From a virus, in the IMG/VR virus record IMGVR_UViG_3300025131_000265, positions 1-30,156 of that record: a stretch of 30,156 bases of DNA. The stretch is one strand, 5' to 3'. A program made the translations under genes and the position numbers. Within the stretch, counting starts at the first letter, position 1, and each line of letters begins with the position of its first letter. The notes under the pieces are model-generated. The model saw only the letters and a program-made list of their open reading frames with translations, was not told where the DNA came from and did no database searches. Below, piece after piece: positions 17,183 to 24,944 of the stretch.

Positions 17183-18023
17183 CGTTCGCTTCTCCTAAGA
17201 TTATTAATCGTCTAGTCTCTTCTAAAATTTCTTCCCAAGTCATACAATACTCATTAGATTTTTCTATTCCTTTCTTAGTCTGAGTAAAAAAATGTTCATA
17301 CTCTTGGGATATTGCTTGCTCGTAATCATCAATTGATTCACACCATTCGAGACATTTCTCTGCGCTAACTGGCCCAACACCTGGGATACCCTCAATGTTA
17401 TCAGTGGAATCTCCCGTAAGTATTTGCACATACTTACTATGAATGCCCTGTTCTACAGATACTTCATATAGTTGGTCTTTAACCCAATTGTAATGCCATC
17501 CAGCAACTTGATCTAAATCTTTGTCGGTAGTAACAATACAAGTATTTTTATCTTGTAGGTCAGCCAGAACATCATCAGCCTCAAGACCTTCTCGCTCTTC
17601 AGCATTCCACACATTCTTTAGATACTCTTTAATCTCTCCATACCAATGAGGTTTATGCAAAGGATCTCTATTACCTTTGTACATTTTTATAGTAGCAAGA
17701 TCATGCCTAAAGGTTGTCTTTGGGCTGAGGAATACCTCTAGCTCAACATCACCAAACCTGTTGGATAAAAACTTCTTAACCTCAGTTAAGACAGTCTTAA
17801 CATTATTTAATGCGTTCTCAACAGGTTCTATGACTGTATCTACAGTAACAGTATACTCAGATTCTCCCTTGGCATATTCTTCACGCCAAGCAAGCATATC
17901 TTTCTTATACTTAAACTTAGGAATCTCTCCTAAGTAAGATGGTAAAGATAGGTTATATACTTTACTTTGTGCAGCAAAGCCACACCTATAAAGTATAATG
18001 TCTCCGTCTATTAGTGCTTTCAT
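17166..18023 (-). CDS. 5'-3' exonuclease, T7 gp6 / FEN-like
   Basis: A 285-residue nuclease of the flap/5'-3' exonuclease superfamily, likely removing RNA primers and processing ends and, as in T7, degrading host DNA. Metal ligands are visible in order: D6 and D8 (LIDGDIILYR), YKGNR with the basic pair (115-119), EADD (148-151), TTDKD (165-169) and GDSTDNIEGIPGVG (204-217, D205 and D208) that opens the helix-hairpin-helix DNA-binding element. It overlaps the upstream small zinc-binding gene by 4 bases. It completes a T7-like set with polymerase, helicase, primase and endonuclease I. Confidence 0.92.
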   Translation of the reverse strand: MKALIDGDIILYRCGFAAQSKVYNLSLPSYLGEIPKFKYKKDMLAWREEYAKGESEYTVTVDTVIEPVENALNNVKTVLTEVKKFLSNRFGDVELEVFLSPKTTFRHDLATIKMYKGNRDPLHKPHWYGEIKEYLKNVWNAEEREGLEADDVLADLQDKNTCIVTTDKDLDQVAGWHYNWVKDQLYEVSVEQGIHSKYVQILTGDSTDNIEGIPGVGPVSAEKCLEWCESIDDYEQAISQEYEHFFTQTKKGIEKSNEYCMTWEEILEETRRLIILGEANDERQT

Positions 18024-18226
18024 AGTAGTCCACCAATATTTGTTTCTTTTTTAGCCATATTAGTCAAATTCTTGTCTGAATTTTGATTTATACGCATTGG
18101 TCGTGCCTTATGCAGAGGACATTCATAACCCGTGCATTCTTCTACCTGTTTGCGCCATGTTCCTTTTGAGTATGGGTCATAGATGCAATAACGACACATA
18201 CTATTGATGGCTTCTCTTAGTTTCAT
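18020..18226 (-). CDS. Small Cys-rich, probably zinc-binding phage protein
   Basis: A 68-residue protein. CRYCIYDP, a GTWRKQVEECTGYECPLHKARP stretch and a basic tail form the pattern of a common phage protein family. Four Cys (two in CxxC, two spaced CxxxxC) and a His probably bind zinc. Function is unknown. It overlaps the exonuclease start as ATGA. Confidence 0.7.
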   Translation of the reverse strand: MKLREAINSMCRYCIYDPYSKGTWRKQVEECTGYECPLHKARPMRINQNSDKNLTNMAKKETNIGGLL

Positions 18227-18227
18227 C

Positions 18228-18482
18228 TTAGTTAATTAAAATCTTAGCTTCTTCTTCTTTCTTTCTAGCTTTCTCAGCAAACTTATCTCTCCAATCATCC
18301 AAGGTAGCTTGCATCTCGTGTAAACCTTCATACCCCTGTACTAAAAAAGGTACTTCAGCCTCTACTACGTCAGTTTCTTTATTAACTATTGCGTAAACAG
18401 CATGACCATTTGCGCTAGATGCGACAGATCCCTGTACTACAAGTTTGTAATCGAGGGTTTCGTCCAAGTATCTACTATTCAT
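18228..18482 (-). CDS. Hypothetical protein, 84 residues
   Basis: A small protein with a beta-rich first half (residues 11-50) and a Lys/Glu-rich C-terminal helix. GGAGAG lies ten bases before the ATG, within the end of the putative single-strand binding gene, so translation is coupled. I recognise no family. Its place between the ssDNA-binding candidate and the exonuclease suggests a replication accessory. Confidence 0.5.
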   Translation of the reverse strand: MNSRYLDETLDYKLVVQGSVASSANGHAVYAIVNKETDVVEAEVPFLVQGYEGLHEMQATLDDWRDKFAEKARKKEEEAKILIN

Positions 18483-19032
18483 AGCTCGTGTCCTCTCCTA
18501 AATTATTATTTAAATCATCTTGAGAAGGAGCATCGTATGCTCCATCTCTAGCCTCAGTTGCTTGGGTGTAAAAGATTTTAGTGTACGAATCAACCGCATT
18601 ATCTATAATCTCTACCTTCTTTTTAGCATTAGCACCTAAGGTCAATGCTCCAGAAGTAATTAATAAATCAACCATAGCAATTGCTCTTTGTAGACATGCT
18701 TCGTATCTAATTTCTTTAGAACGAAACTTGTCCTCTTCTTCTTTGTTAGACCAGTATGAGTCTCTGGTAACAGTTGCCCCAGCTGTAACTTTCGCTTTAG
18801 GCGCAGCTGCTGGTTGTAAGTTACTTGTCTCTGATGCATCCACTACTTCTACTGATTTCAAATCTATATTCTTATAGATTCCTTTTTCAGTATATACAAA
18901 TTTAATGGAATTACCTTCTTTAAAAGGTAGTTTATTTACGTCAAAACCAGCTCCGTACCAAGCACCACTTATTGATACTGATACGCCTCTGCCAGTTCTT
19001 ATAGTCTCTACGACTCCTTCTGCTGTATTCAT
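18475..19032 (-). CDS. Putative single-stranded DNA-binding protein
   Basis: A 185-residue protein. Residues 1-65 look like an OB-type beta barrel (VSVSISGAWYGAGF, then FKEGNSIKFVYTEKGIYKNI). A Pro/Ala linker near residues 70-88 leads to a helical region and then an Asp/Asn-rich acidic C-terminal tail (DDLNNNLGEDTSYE). Acidic C-terminal tails mark phage and bacterial ssDNA-binding proteins, where they contact polymerase and helicase. It lies next to the polymerase gene, where T7 has gp2.5 nearby. The assignment rests on architecture and location. Confidence 0.55.
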   Translation of the reverse strand: MNTAEGVVETIRTGRGVSVSISGAWYGAGFDVNKLPFKEGNSIKFVYTEKGIYKNIDLKSVEVVDASETSNLQPAAAPKAKVTAGATVTRDSYWSNKEEEDKFRSKEIRYEACLQRAIAMVDLLITSGALTLGANAKKKVEIIDNAVDSYTKIFYTQATEARDGAYDAPSQDDLNNNLGEDTSYE

Positions 19033-19033
19033 G

Positions 19034-20827
19034 TTAAGACCCCCAATGAGTTCCAGTTTTAATTTCAGCTTTTAATGGTATGTTGAAATCAATTCCGTAT
19101 AATTTCTTCATATATTTTACAGGAAAGTCCTGTAAAGACTCAGACATCACATTCATGAAAAAGTTCCGTTCATTTGGATGTACTTCACAAATAATAGAGT
19201 CATGTATAGTATTTGTGATAAAAGACTCAGCATTTACACTCTTAAAACAATGCCAAGCATATACTAAAGCAGTTGGAACAATCTCAGCAGTAGCTAAATA
19301 CTGCACAGGATAATTCCTAACAGAGGTATTACCCTCAACGTACCCAGTATGTGTAACCTTCAACGAGGGGAAGTAAAACTTCATCCCCGTAGGAAGTGTT
19401 AATTCTTTGTTTATTACAGCGTGATCTACCCATTTATCTTGCTCTCTAGTGACTCCCCTGTATTTTTCAGTAAACGCTCTATAATAACGTCTCTCAGATG
19501 GAGTTCCGCTTGTTCCACCATAGAGTGGCTTAAACGTATGTGCTTTAGCATTCTGTCTAGCAAGTTGCCTGTCCCTCTCTTTTGGGTATATAATACCAGC
19601 TGTGAATTCGTGAACATCAAAATTTCCCTGTATGTCTCGAAGTCCCTGATCATCTTGTCCATACCAGACAGCGACTCTGAACTCCAGTTGTGCTTCATCA
19701 GCTTCACCCACCAGCCAGCTTGGTTGTCGTGCTCTAAATAGTCGCTTAAATCCTCGATCCACATTCTGGAATTGGCATTTGTATGTTTTTCCAGTACTGC
19801 TGTACCTGCCAGTAGTAGTAACTGCTTGGTTGATAGAGGCGTGTAGGATTCCTCCTCCTTCCTCACAGCACGCATTAAACTTCTCCAAAGATTTCGTAAC
19901 TTGTGCATTTAGTTTCACCTGCCTTTGTTTTAGTTGTATAAATTTCTTTTGTTTACTAGTTTTAGGCTTCAGTAGAGATACTACTACCGACGAAGCACTT
20001 CTTTCTCCTTTCGGCGTTGCTATAGCATTACCATTATGGTCTTTTGGTACAGCAAAAGCAAGCTCACCATAAATAAACTCAGCCATTTGCTTGTTACTTC
20101 TTGGATTAAGTCCTCCAGTAAATTCATCTAATTCACGTTCAACGTGTCGTAATTCGGAGAGACACTGTTTGTACACCTCCTTAACTTTAGACGTATCTAA
20201 ACACATACCATTAAATTCTATATCTGCAATACAAGGTATCTGTAAACACTTAGTATAAAAAACACGTTCTAAGCCGTTTTTAAATAATTCTCTACGCTGG
20301 TGTTCAAATAATTTGTGCGTTTGCTCTACGTCGATTTTAGCGTACTTTTTTAGCCAATTTTCGGGCATTTCCGAAGGGCATATTCCAGAGCTCATCATGG
20401 CACTAATTATTGACTCTTTTCCTCCGAGTCTTCTTCGTCTAAGACATTCCTCAAGGGAGAGTCTACCTCGTCTGTTGGAACGGAGTACATATTCTGCCAA
20501 TTGTGTACAAAAGGGAAGTGTCTGCTCAAGTCTGACTCCGAGGCGCTTAAGCCATCCAAGTTCGAATTTTGCGTTGTGCGCAACAATGAAATCAGCTCTT
20601 TCCACTTCGTTAAGAAAGTCTTCGATATGTATTGGCTCGGGATATTGAACGAAAATTCCTCGTTCGTCACCATTCCTTCGCCATGCAATGAGTAAGATAC
20701 TGTTATTTTCATTTAATGGATCTCCTTTATCTAAGTTAGTAGTTTCAAAATCGAATACCAAATAATTCTCCGAATTAAATAATTCAGGGTCAGGATCTGT
20801 TACAAATTTTGGTATATTAATTGTCAC
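19034..20827 (-). CDS. Family A DNA polymerase with 3'-5' exonuclease domain
   Basis: A 597-residue replicative polymerase of the Pol I/T7 type. The proofreading domain shows Exo I DFE (D26, E28), Exo II HNAKFE (N85, E89 where Asp is usual) and Exo III YAKID (Y162, D166). The polymerase domain shows motif A GEADEAQLEFR (D377, E382), motif B RQNAKAHTFKPLYG (R424, K428, F432, Y436) and motif C IHDS (H542, D543). F432 aligns with Pol I Phe762. Motif C has Ser where Pol I has Glu883. It overlaps the upstream 93-residue gene by 11 bases. Confidence 0.93.
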   Translation of the reverse strand: MTINIPKFVTDPDPELFNSENYLVFDFETTNLDKGDPLNENNSILLIAWRRNGDERGIFVQYPEPIHIEDFLNEVERADFIVAHNAKFELGWLKRLGVRLEQTLPFCTQLAEYVLRSNRRGRLSLEECLRRRRLGGKESIISAMMSSGICPSEMPENWLKKYAKIDVEQTHKLFEHQRRELFKNGLERVFYTKCLQIPCIADIEFNGMCLDTSKVKEVYKQCLSELRHVERELDEFTGGLNPRSNKQMAEFIYGELAFAVPKDHNGNAIATPKGERSASSVVVSLLKPKTSKQKKFIQLKQRQVKLNAQVTKSLEKFNACCEEGGGILHASINQAVTTTGRYSSTGKTYKCQFQNVDRGFKRLFRARQPSWLVGEADEAQLEFRVAVWYGQDDQGLRDIQGNFDVHEFTAGIIYPKERDRQLARQNAKAHTFKPLYGGTSGTPSERRYYRAFTEKYRGVTREQDKWVDHAVINKELTLPTGMKFYFPSLKVTHTGYVEGNTSVRNYPVQYLATAEIVPTALVYAWHCFKSVNAESFITNTIHDSIICEVHPNERNFFMNVMSESLQDFPVKYMKKLYGIDFNIPLKAEIKTGTHWGS

Positions 20828-21098
20828 TTAAAATTGATCTCTTTTCGTATGCAACACTGGGTAACTTTTTATTATCTGCTATTTTGCATAAAGAATTTGT
20901 AAACTTTTCCATAGTGGAATAAAAAAATCTTCCATTTACTGATGCTATCCATAATTTGTTATTTACTTTTTTCATATAAGCATTTACGTGCTCAGTTCGT
21001 ATCTCAATAATTTGAGTTTCTTCAGGTACTGGGTTATAAGTCCCATCAGCATATTTAAAATACCCAGTCATGAATATTATACAAAGAGAGTCTAGCAT
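20817..21098 (-). CDS. Hypothetical protein, 93 residues
   Basis: A small protein between helicase and polymerase. The ATG at 21098 shares its A with the helicase stop (TAATG); an alternative ATG at 21071 gives MTGYFKYADGTYNPVPEETQ. It has mixed strands and helices with a basic/aromatic middle (KLWIASVNGRFFYSTMEKF). No family is recognised. Its invariable coupling to two replication genes suggests a replisome accessory, which is inference. Confidence 0.5.
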   Translation of the reverse strand: MLDSLCIIFMTGYFKYADGTYNPVPEETQIIEIRTEHVNAYMKKVNNKLWIASVNGRFFYSTMEKFTNSLCKIADNKKLPSVAYEKRSILSDN

Positions 21099-22285
21099 TA
21101 TATCGAAGTTACCTTATTAATTTTAGTATCTACAGTTACTGGAAAATATAAGTGCTCACCACTAAGCTTATTCTTAGGTAGAGATATCATTCTCCAAGAT
21201 TTACCATCGTATTCTTCATTAGAACCAATGCCAATAATTAAGTCCATCTGGGCAGGCATTCCAGTATTTGAGAAATCTATATCACCCATCTCTAATCGCA
21301 GTTTATTCGTTCCCGAATCTCCCGCTTGGGTAACTCCAATAACTAAGATATCGTTCTTCTTAGCTAGATTTCTTGCAGATGTGGCGGCTATCTCCATCTG
21401 TTCTACCCTACTTTCTTTACCTACCCAAATGTTACGGAGTTGGTTGATTACAACAACATCAACCCCGTGATGATCGATTAGACTCTGTATATCCCTAAAA
21501 GTTCCTGGGGATAATGATTTAAGTATTAAATTATTGTAGCCTCGTTGTCTTACTACGTTCTCGACCTCATCAGGATTCTCAATAACATCTATTAAAGGTT
21601 TATCTGCTAACCTGCAAATTAACCTAGACATCGTTGATTTCGCTGGGTCTTCATTCTCTATAAATAATACTTTGTAGCCATCATGTAACAGACCACCGAC
21701 CATGTTTATAATAAATAATGACTTGCCCACCTCTGGTCTACCAAAGACAAGCACGTTATTCCCTCGCATTGCTCCACCCGTAGCTTGATGTAAAGCTTTG
21801 GGCCATAATTTTATTCTGTTCTGATTTTTTAATGATTCTACAATGTCACATATCTTAGCTCCCTCCAATAGACTTTCATCTTCATGATCTTCGTCAAAGG
21901 AAGATTCTACGTTTTTATATTCGTCCATTAGTTCGAGGACGCCAGCTCTTTGGTGAGTTAGCAATAATGATGATAGTTCTCGAGCTATAGAATCTTTTTT
22001 AACGGCAATAACTTCATTCAATAAATTTGCTGACGAGGTGGTTTCGTTCAGAGTCTTTAGAATATTTCTATACAAATCTATTTGTTTGGGAAGTTCTCGC
22101 TCAATACGTTTCTCAACTAACTCCAAGTCTACAAATGATACACTTGTATCGTTGTCATAAAAGTCACACACAATATCGTATATAAACTTAGCTGGGTCAG
22201 AGAAAGAGTCCTTAACATTTAGTTTCGATAACTTGTTAAAAGATTCTCTGTCTTTAATAATTGAAGATAATATTTTAGATTCCAT
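21098..22285 (-). CDS. DnaB/T7 gp4-type replicative DNA helicase
   Basis: A 395-residue RecA-fold helicase. The N-terminal 150 residues are helical, like the DnaB N-terminal and linker region. The motor domain begins near residue 162 with Walker A GRPEVGKS (182-189, K188), the ENED segment with the presumed catalytic Glu (E210/E212), a Walker B-like strand VDVVVINQL (275-283, Asn281 where Asp is normal) and the GVTQ motif with Q320. It lacks a primase domain, which is a separate gene upstream. No ribosome-binding site is visible before the ATG, which lies at the edge of a 100-base AT-rich tract. Confidence 0.88.
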   Translation of the reverse strand: MESKILSSIIKDRESFNKLSKLNVKDSFSDPAKFIYDIVCDFYDNDTSVSFVDLELVEKRIERELPKQIDLYRNILKTLNETTSSANLLNEVIAVKKDSIARELSSLLLTHQRAGVLELMDEYKNVESSFDEDHEDESLLEGAKICDIVESLKNQNRIKLWPKALHQATGGAMRGNNVLVFGRPEVGKSLFIINMVGGLLHDGYKVLFIENEDPAKSTMSRLICRLADKPLIDVIENPDEVENVVRQRGYNNLILKSLSPGTFRDIQSLIDHHGVDVVVINQLRNIWVGKESRVEQMEIAATSARNLAKKNDILVIGVTQAGDSGTNKLRLEMGDIDFSNTGMPAQMDLIIGIGSNEEYDGKSWRMISLPKNKLSGEHLYFPVTVDTKINKVTSI

Positions 22286-22417
22286 AATTATATTATTATA
22301 TTATTATATTATATTATATAATGATTATATATAATATATATTACAATTGTAATATTATATTAATAATCAGTATGTTATGATGATTACAATAGTTGGACTA
22401 ACTAGAAGGGAATAAGT
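22286..22417. other. AT-rich intergenic island, candidate origin or promoter region
   Basis: A 132-base gap between primase stop and helicase start, by far the longest internal gap in the leftward operon. Bases about 22287-22368 consist almost entirely of A and T, with repeated TAT and ATTATA steps. They contain several TATAAT-like hexamers and the palindrome TTACAATTGTAA at 22341-22352. The side nearer the primase stop is of ordinary composition and can form a weak TAGTT/AACTA hairpin. It could be a replication origin, a promoter for helicase, or both; sequence alone does not decide. Confidence 0.5.
22341..22352. promoter_or_regulatory. Palindrome TTACAATTGTAA, putative operator
   Basis: A perfect 12-base palindrome (14 with its flanking A and T) inside the AT-rich island upstream of the helicase gene. 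It is identical to the site at 29998-30009 and matches the TTACANNTGTAA consensus seen four times near the right end. Confidence 0.55.
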
Positions 22418-23260
22418 TCAATTTATTTTTATAAGATTGATAATTTTGTTTATTAATTCATCATTACCCATATCTTTTGGGTCTTTGTCAATAGATATTA
22501 CTTGACAAGAATTAAAAAACAAAGAATATCTCTGCTTAATTTTTAAGGCGTGTGCTGTTGCGTCATTATCTAATACAATAACTATATTTTTTCCTGAGAA
22601 AAATCTCATAGCATTTGTAGGTATAGAATTAGATAATAATGCTACGCATTGTACGTGCCTAGCTACTCGTATTGAACTTATTATATCTTCTACTAGTACA
22701 AATATACCGTCTACATTGTAATTATTACAATAAGGAAAACTTACATTATAGTAATTATTACTTCTATTAATCCAATAAGTTCTAGACTTAACTCCGTCAT
22801 ACTGTTTATTAGACAATTCTTTGTAGAAACGAGATACATATCCTTTAGTATCACCACTTTGTGATAATATAGGATATATTATTCTTTCGGTTTTATTACA
22901 CCATTTTATTTTATTTAATATAATCTCCTCATTAGTTAAGTTAAATTTATTCTGCAAATATAAAATTTGTTTTTCACCTAAATTAATAATGTGCGACTCA
23001 AAAGGGTATTCCTCAGATTTACGAACAATCGAGTTAACAGGAGTAAATCTACGATTGCTCCATTCTCCTAAATTACTGGGAATAAATCCCTTAGAGTCGC
23101 ACGCGACCCTAAAACATTTGTATAATAACCCATCTTCAATTTTGGTTACAGCAAAGTCTCCATTCTGTTTTAAACAGAAAGGACATTGAGCAGACCTAGT
23201 AGTCTCCCCAATCTCTAACTCAGAATTAAGGTGTGAAAGTTGTGTTCTATAATTAGGCAC
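22418..23260 (-). CDS. DNA primase, zinc finger plus TOPRIM (T7 gp4 N-terminal-like)
   Basis: A 280-residue primase that would lay RNA primers for lagging-strand synthesis. A four-Cys zinc ribbon (C26, C29, C49, C54) is followed by an RNA polymerase core and a TOPRIM subdomain with E191 (VLVEDII) and the D231/D233 pair (VLDNDA). Length equals the primase half of T7 gp4, here split from its helicase. The start is a GTG at 23260, overlapping the cyclotransferase gene by 8 bases with no strong ribosome-binding site, so it is probably coupled. It links the accessory cassette to the replication genes. Confidence 0.85.
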   Translation of the reverse strand: MPNYRTQLSHLNSELEIGETTRSAQCPFCLKQNGDFAVTKIEDGLLYKCFRVACDSKGFIPSNLGEWSNRRFTPVNSIVRKSEEYPFESHIINLGEKQILYLQNKFNLTNEEIILNKIKWCNKTERIIYPILSQSGDTKGYVSRFYKELSNKQYDGVKSRTYWINRSNNYYNVSFPYCNNYNVDGIFVLVEDIISSIRVARHVQCVALLSNSIPTNAMRFFSGKNIVIVLDNDATAHALKIKQRYSLFFNSCQVISIDKDPKDMGNDELINKIINLIKIN

Positions 23261-23675
23261 GATAATCTGTGCCAGCTATACCATATGCAGGGTCGTTGTA
23301 ACCATACCAAGTACCATTATCTACACTTTTTAATTCTCTCGTAGCAAGTTCATCAGGGATAAAGTAAGTCCAACAAGTGTGTTCTCTACCTGCTGAATCT
23401 AATATCGTAAATTGTTCTCTTGCATAAAAAGTTGGATATCCTTCTAAATAATCCACATTTTTGAAAGACTCATCATCTACGTCCCATATCTCACCATTAA
23501 TTTCTTGTGGTGTATTGTTACCTACTTCTATTAATGCAGGAAATGAACCCATACTAACCATTCTGAAATTATTAGACTTAGGTAATCTGCCTACACCACA
23601 AAATATACCATTTTTAATAAGGGCAAAGTTTGGTTGATGTTGCTTTAACGTACCATATACAAATATTTTATTCAT
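23253..23675 (-). CDS. Gamma-glutamylcyclotransferase / AIG2-like protein
   Basis: A 140-residue protein of the cyclotransferase fold. It starts with the hallmark VYGTLK (YGTL at residues 7-10), continues with GEIWDV (E62) and carries DYLEGYPTFYAREQF, whose E78 is the likely acid-base residue by family comparison. Such enzymes release 5-oxoproline from gamma-glutamyl amines or peptides. I chose the ATG at 23675, which has GGAGG six bases upstream and overlaps the ATP-grasp stop as ATGA; the longer frame starts at TTG. Beside ligases that make amide bonds, it may trim or recycle gamma-glutamyl products. Confidence 0.85.
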   Translation of the reverse strand: MNKIFVYGTLKQHQPNFALIKNGIFCGVGRLPKSNNFRMVSMGSFPALIEVGNNTPQEINGEIWDVDDESFKNVDYLEGYPTFYAREQFTILDSAGREHTCWTYFIPDELATRELKSVDNGTWYGYNDPAYGIAGTDYRA

Positions 23676-24430
23676 AATAACCTCCGTACCTGTTGACAAT
23701 ATAAATCTAAAGTAGTTCCCTCTAATGCTGGGGCAGTATTAACTTCATAAACAAATGCTTTTTGAGAAGATTCCTGCCAACCAACATCTACAGCTCCAAA
23801 ATCTAAATTCAATGTTTCAACTGCTAATAACGCCTGTTCCACAACATCTTGTGGTACAGCTATGTTCTTACTACCAAATATCCACCCATTATTATAATTT
23901 CTTATTTGAAAATTGTTGCCCTCACTACCATTTCGTAACATTTTTTTCTGCATATGTAGAACAGTACCCATAAAAATATGTATTCTGTATTCAGCAGATT
24001 TCTTTACATACCGTGTGTACAACGCACAATCTGGTAAATCATCTACGTTATTAACTAATTGAATACCTCGTCCACCACAACCACGCAATAATGTTCTGGC
24101 TACAGCAACCCTCTCGCCCTCAATCCATACCTTAGCACATGATTTTAAGGTAGTAAATGTAGGAATACGAACCTTGCCATGCATTAACTCAAAAGCAACC
24201 AATTTATTTTGTGCCTTAGCTACAGATTTAGGATTATTTACAAGTGTAATATTATCTTTCCACCAACTAGGTAATCTTGGATTACCCCAATTTATAATCA
24301 GATGATTATCGTAGTACGAGTAGTTACCCTTCTCACGTACACGTTTACATTTTAAGTCAGACAGCGAAAATGATAGTTCTCGTGCTGATTCAGAATATAA
24401 ATTGTATGGATATATTATAGGTCTAAGCAT
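23672..24430 (-). CDS. ATP-grasp ligase (RimK-like)
   Basis: A 252-residue ATP-grasp enzyme expected to activate a carboxylate as acyl phosphate and join it to an amine. Visible features are the Lys-rich nucleotide loop before a glycine loop (RTLLRGCGGRGIQLV, residues 112-126), the adenine-binding hinge YTRYVKK (138-144), EYR (147-149), metal-binding D215 in FGAVDVG, and EVN (229-231) followed by TAPALEG. The order fits RimK/D-Ala-D-Ala ligase-type enzymes that add amino acids to peptides. It overlaps both its neighbours. In phage amidoligase cassettes such a ligase accompanies GS-like ligases and an amidotransferase. Confidence 0.88.
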   Translation of the reverse strand: MLRPIIYPYNLYSESARELSFSLSDLKCKRVREKGNYSYYDNHLIINWGNPRLPSWWKDNITLVNNPKSVAKAQNKLVAFELMHGKVRIPTFTTLKSCAKVWIEGERVAVARTLLRGCGGRGIQLVNNVDDLPDCALYTRYVKKSAEYRIHIFMGTVLHMQKKMLRNGSEGNNFQIRNYNNGWIFGSKNIAVPQDVVEQALLAVETLNLDFGAVDVGWQESSQKAFVYEVNTAPALEGTTLDLYCQQVRRLL

Positions 24431-24926
24431 TGGCTAGTGACTCATTAGTAACATCTAATACTTCACATACTTGATAATGTGGATTAACTTTAACTTTGGT
24501 AAGATACTTAGTCCACAGCTGTACGTGAAATTGAGAATTAGGATTCTTGACAGCTAATCCATCAGTACTCCACTCATCCCACTCAGCAAATTCTCGCGTG
24601 AGAAATACTGCCCGATTATTGCCACGCATCTTAACATAATCCATTAATATAACAATGCCCGCACTCCAAGAACGCTTATGTCCGCCCTCGTTGATGTAAT
24701 CTCTGAGTCTAGTAAACGCCTCTAATTTGAGCTCTTTACTAATATTTCTGTAAGACATGGATGAGTAGTATCCTTCATCGCCAGTCTCTCTCCAACTAGC
24801 AATATGTATATCAGCTAATACCTGTCCACCACAACAACTACCAACCTTGCTATAGTCGTAGCCAACATAGTATTTTTTAATAATGCCATTTTCATCTGCG
24901 AAAGTAAATTTTACTTTGTCGTGCAT
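24423..24926 (-). CDS. Hypothetical protein of the amidoligase cassette, 167 residues
   Basis: I do not recognise this family. The protein has an early GSCCGG motif (residues 29-34), a charged middle and a C-terminal half with aromatic residues (REFAEWDEWSTDGLAV). The two adjacent Cys may bind metal or form a thiol centre. An AGGAG site lies seven bases before the ATG. It lies between the amidotransferase and the ATP-grasp genes and overlaps the latter by 8 bases, so it probably works with the cassette, perhaps as substrate or carrier. That role is inferred from location only. Confidence 0.5.
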   Translation of the reverse strand: MHDKVKFTFADENGIIKKYYVGYDYSKVGSCCGGQVLADIHIASWRETGDEGYYSSMSYRNISKELKLEAFTRLRDYINEGGHKRSWSAGIVILMDYVKMRGNNRAVFLTREFAEWDEWSTDGLAVKNPNSQFHVQLWTKYLTKVKVNPHYQVCEVLDVTNESLANA

Positions 24927-24944
24927 GATATTTCTCCTGTAATA

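Noticed and set aside
19426-19908. Open frame of 160 codons on the - strand, frame-shifted within the polymerase gene.
   Set aside because: The polymerase motifs are continuous in the other frame; this is a shadow frame of a conserved gene.
22715-22731. A 17-base palindrome ATTGTAATTATTACAAT resembling the operator arms in inverted order.
   Set aside because: It lies inside the primase coding sequence in an Asn/Tyr-rich stretch whose codons make such AT palindromes likely, and its half-site order differs from the other five sites.
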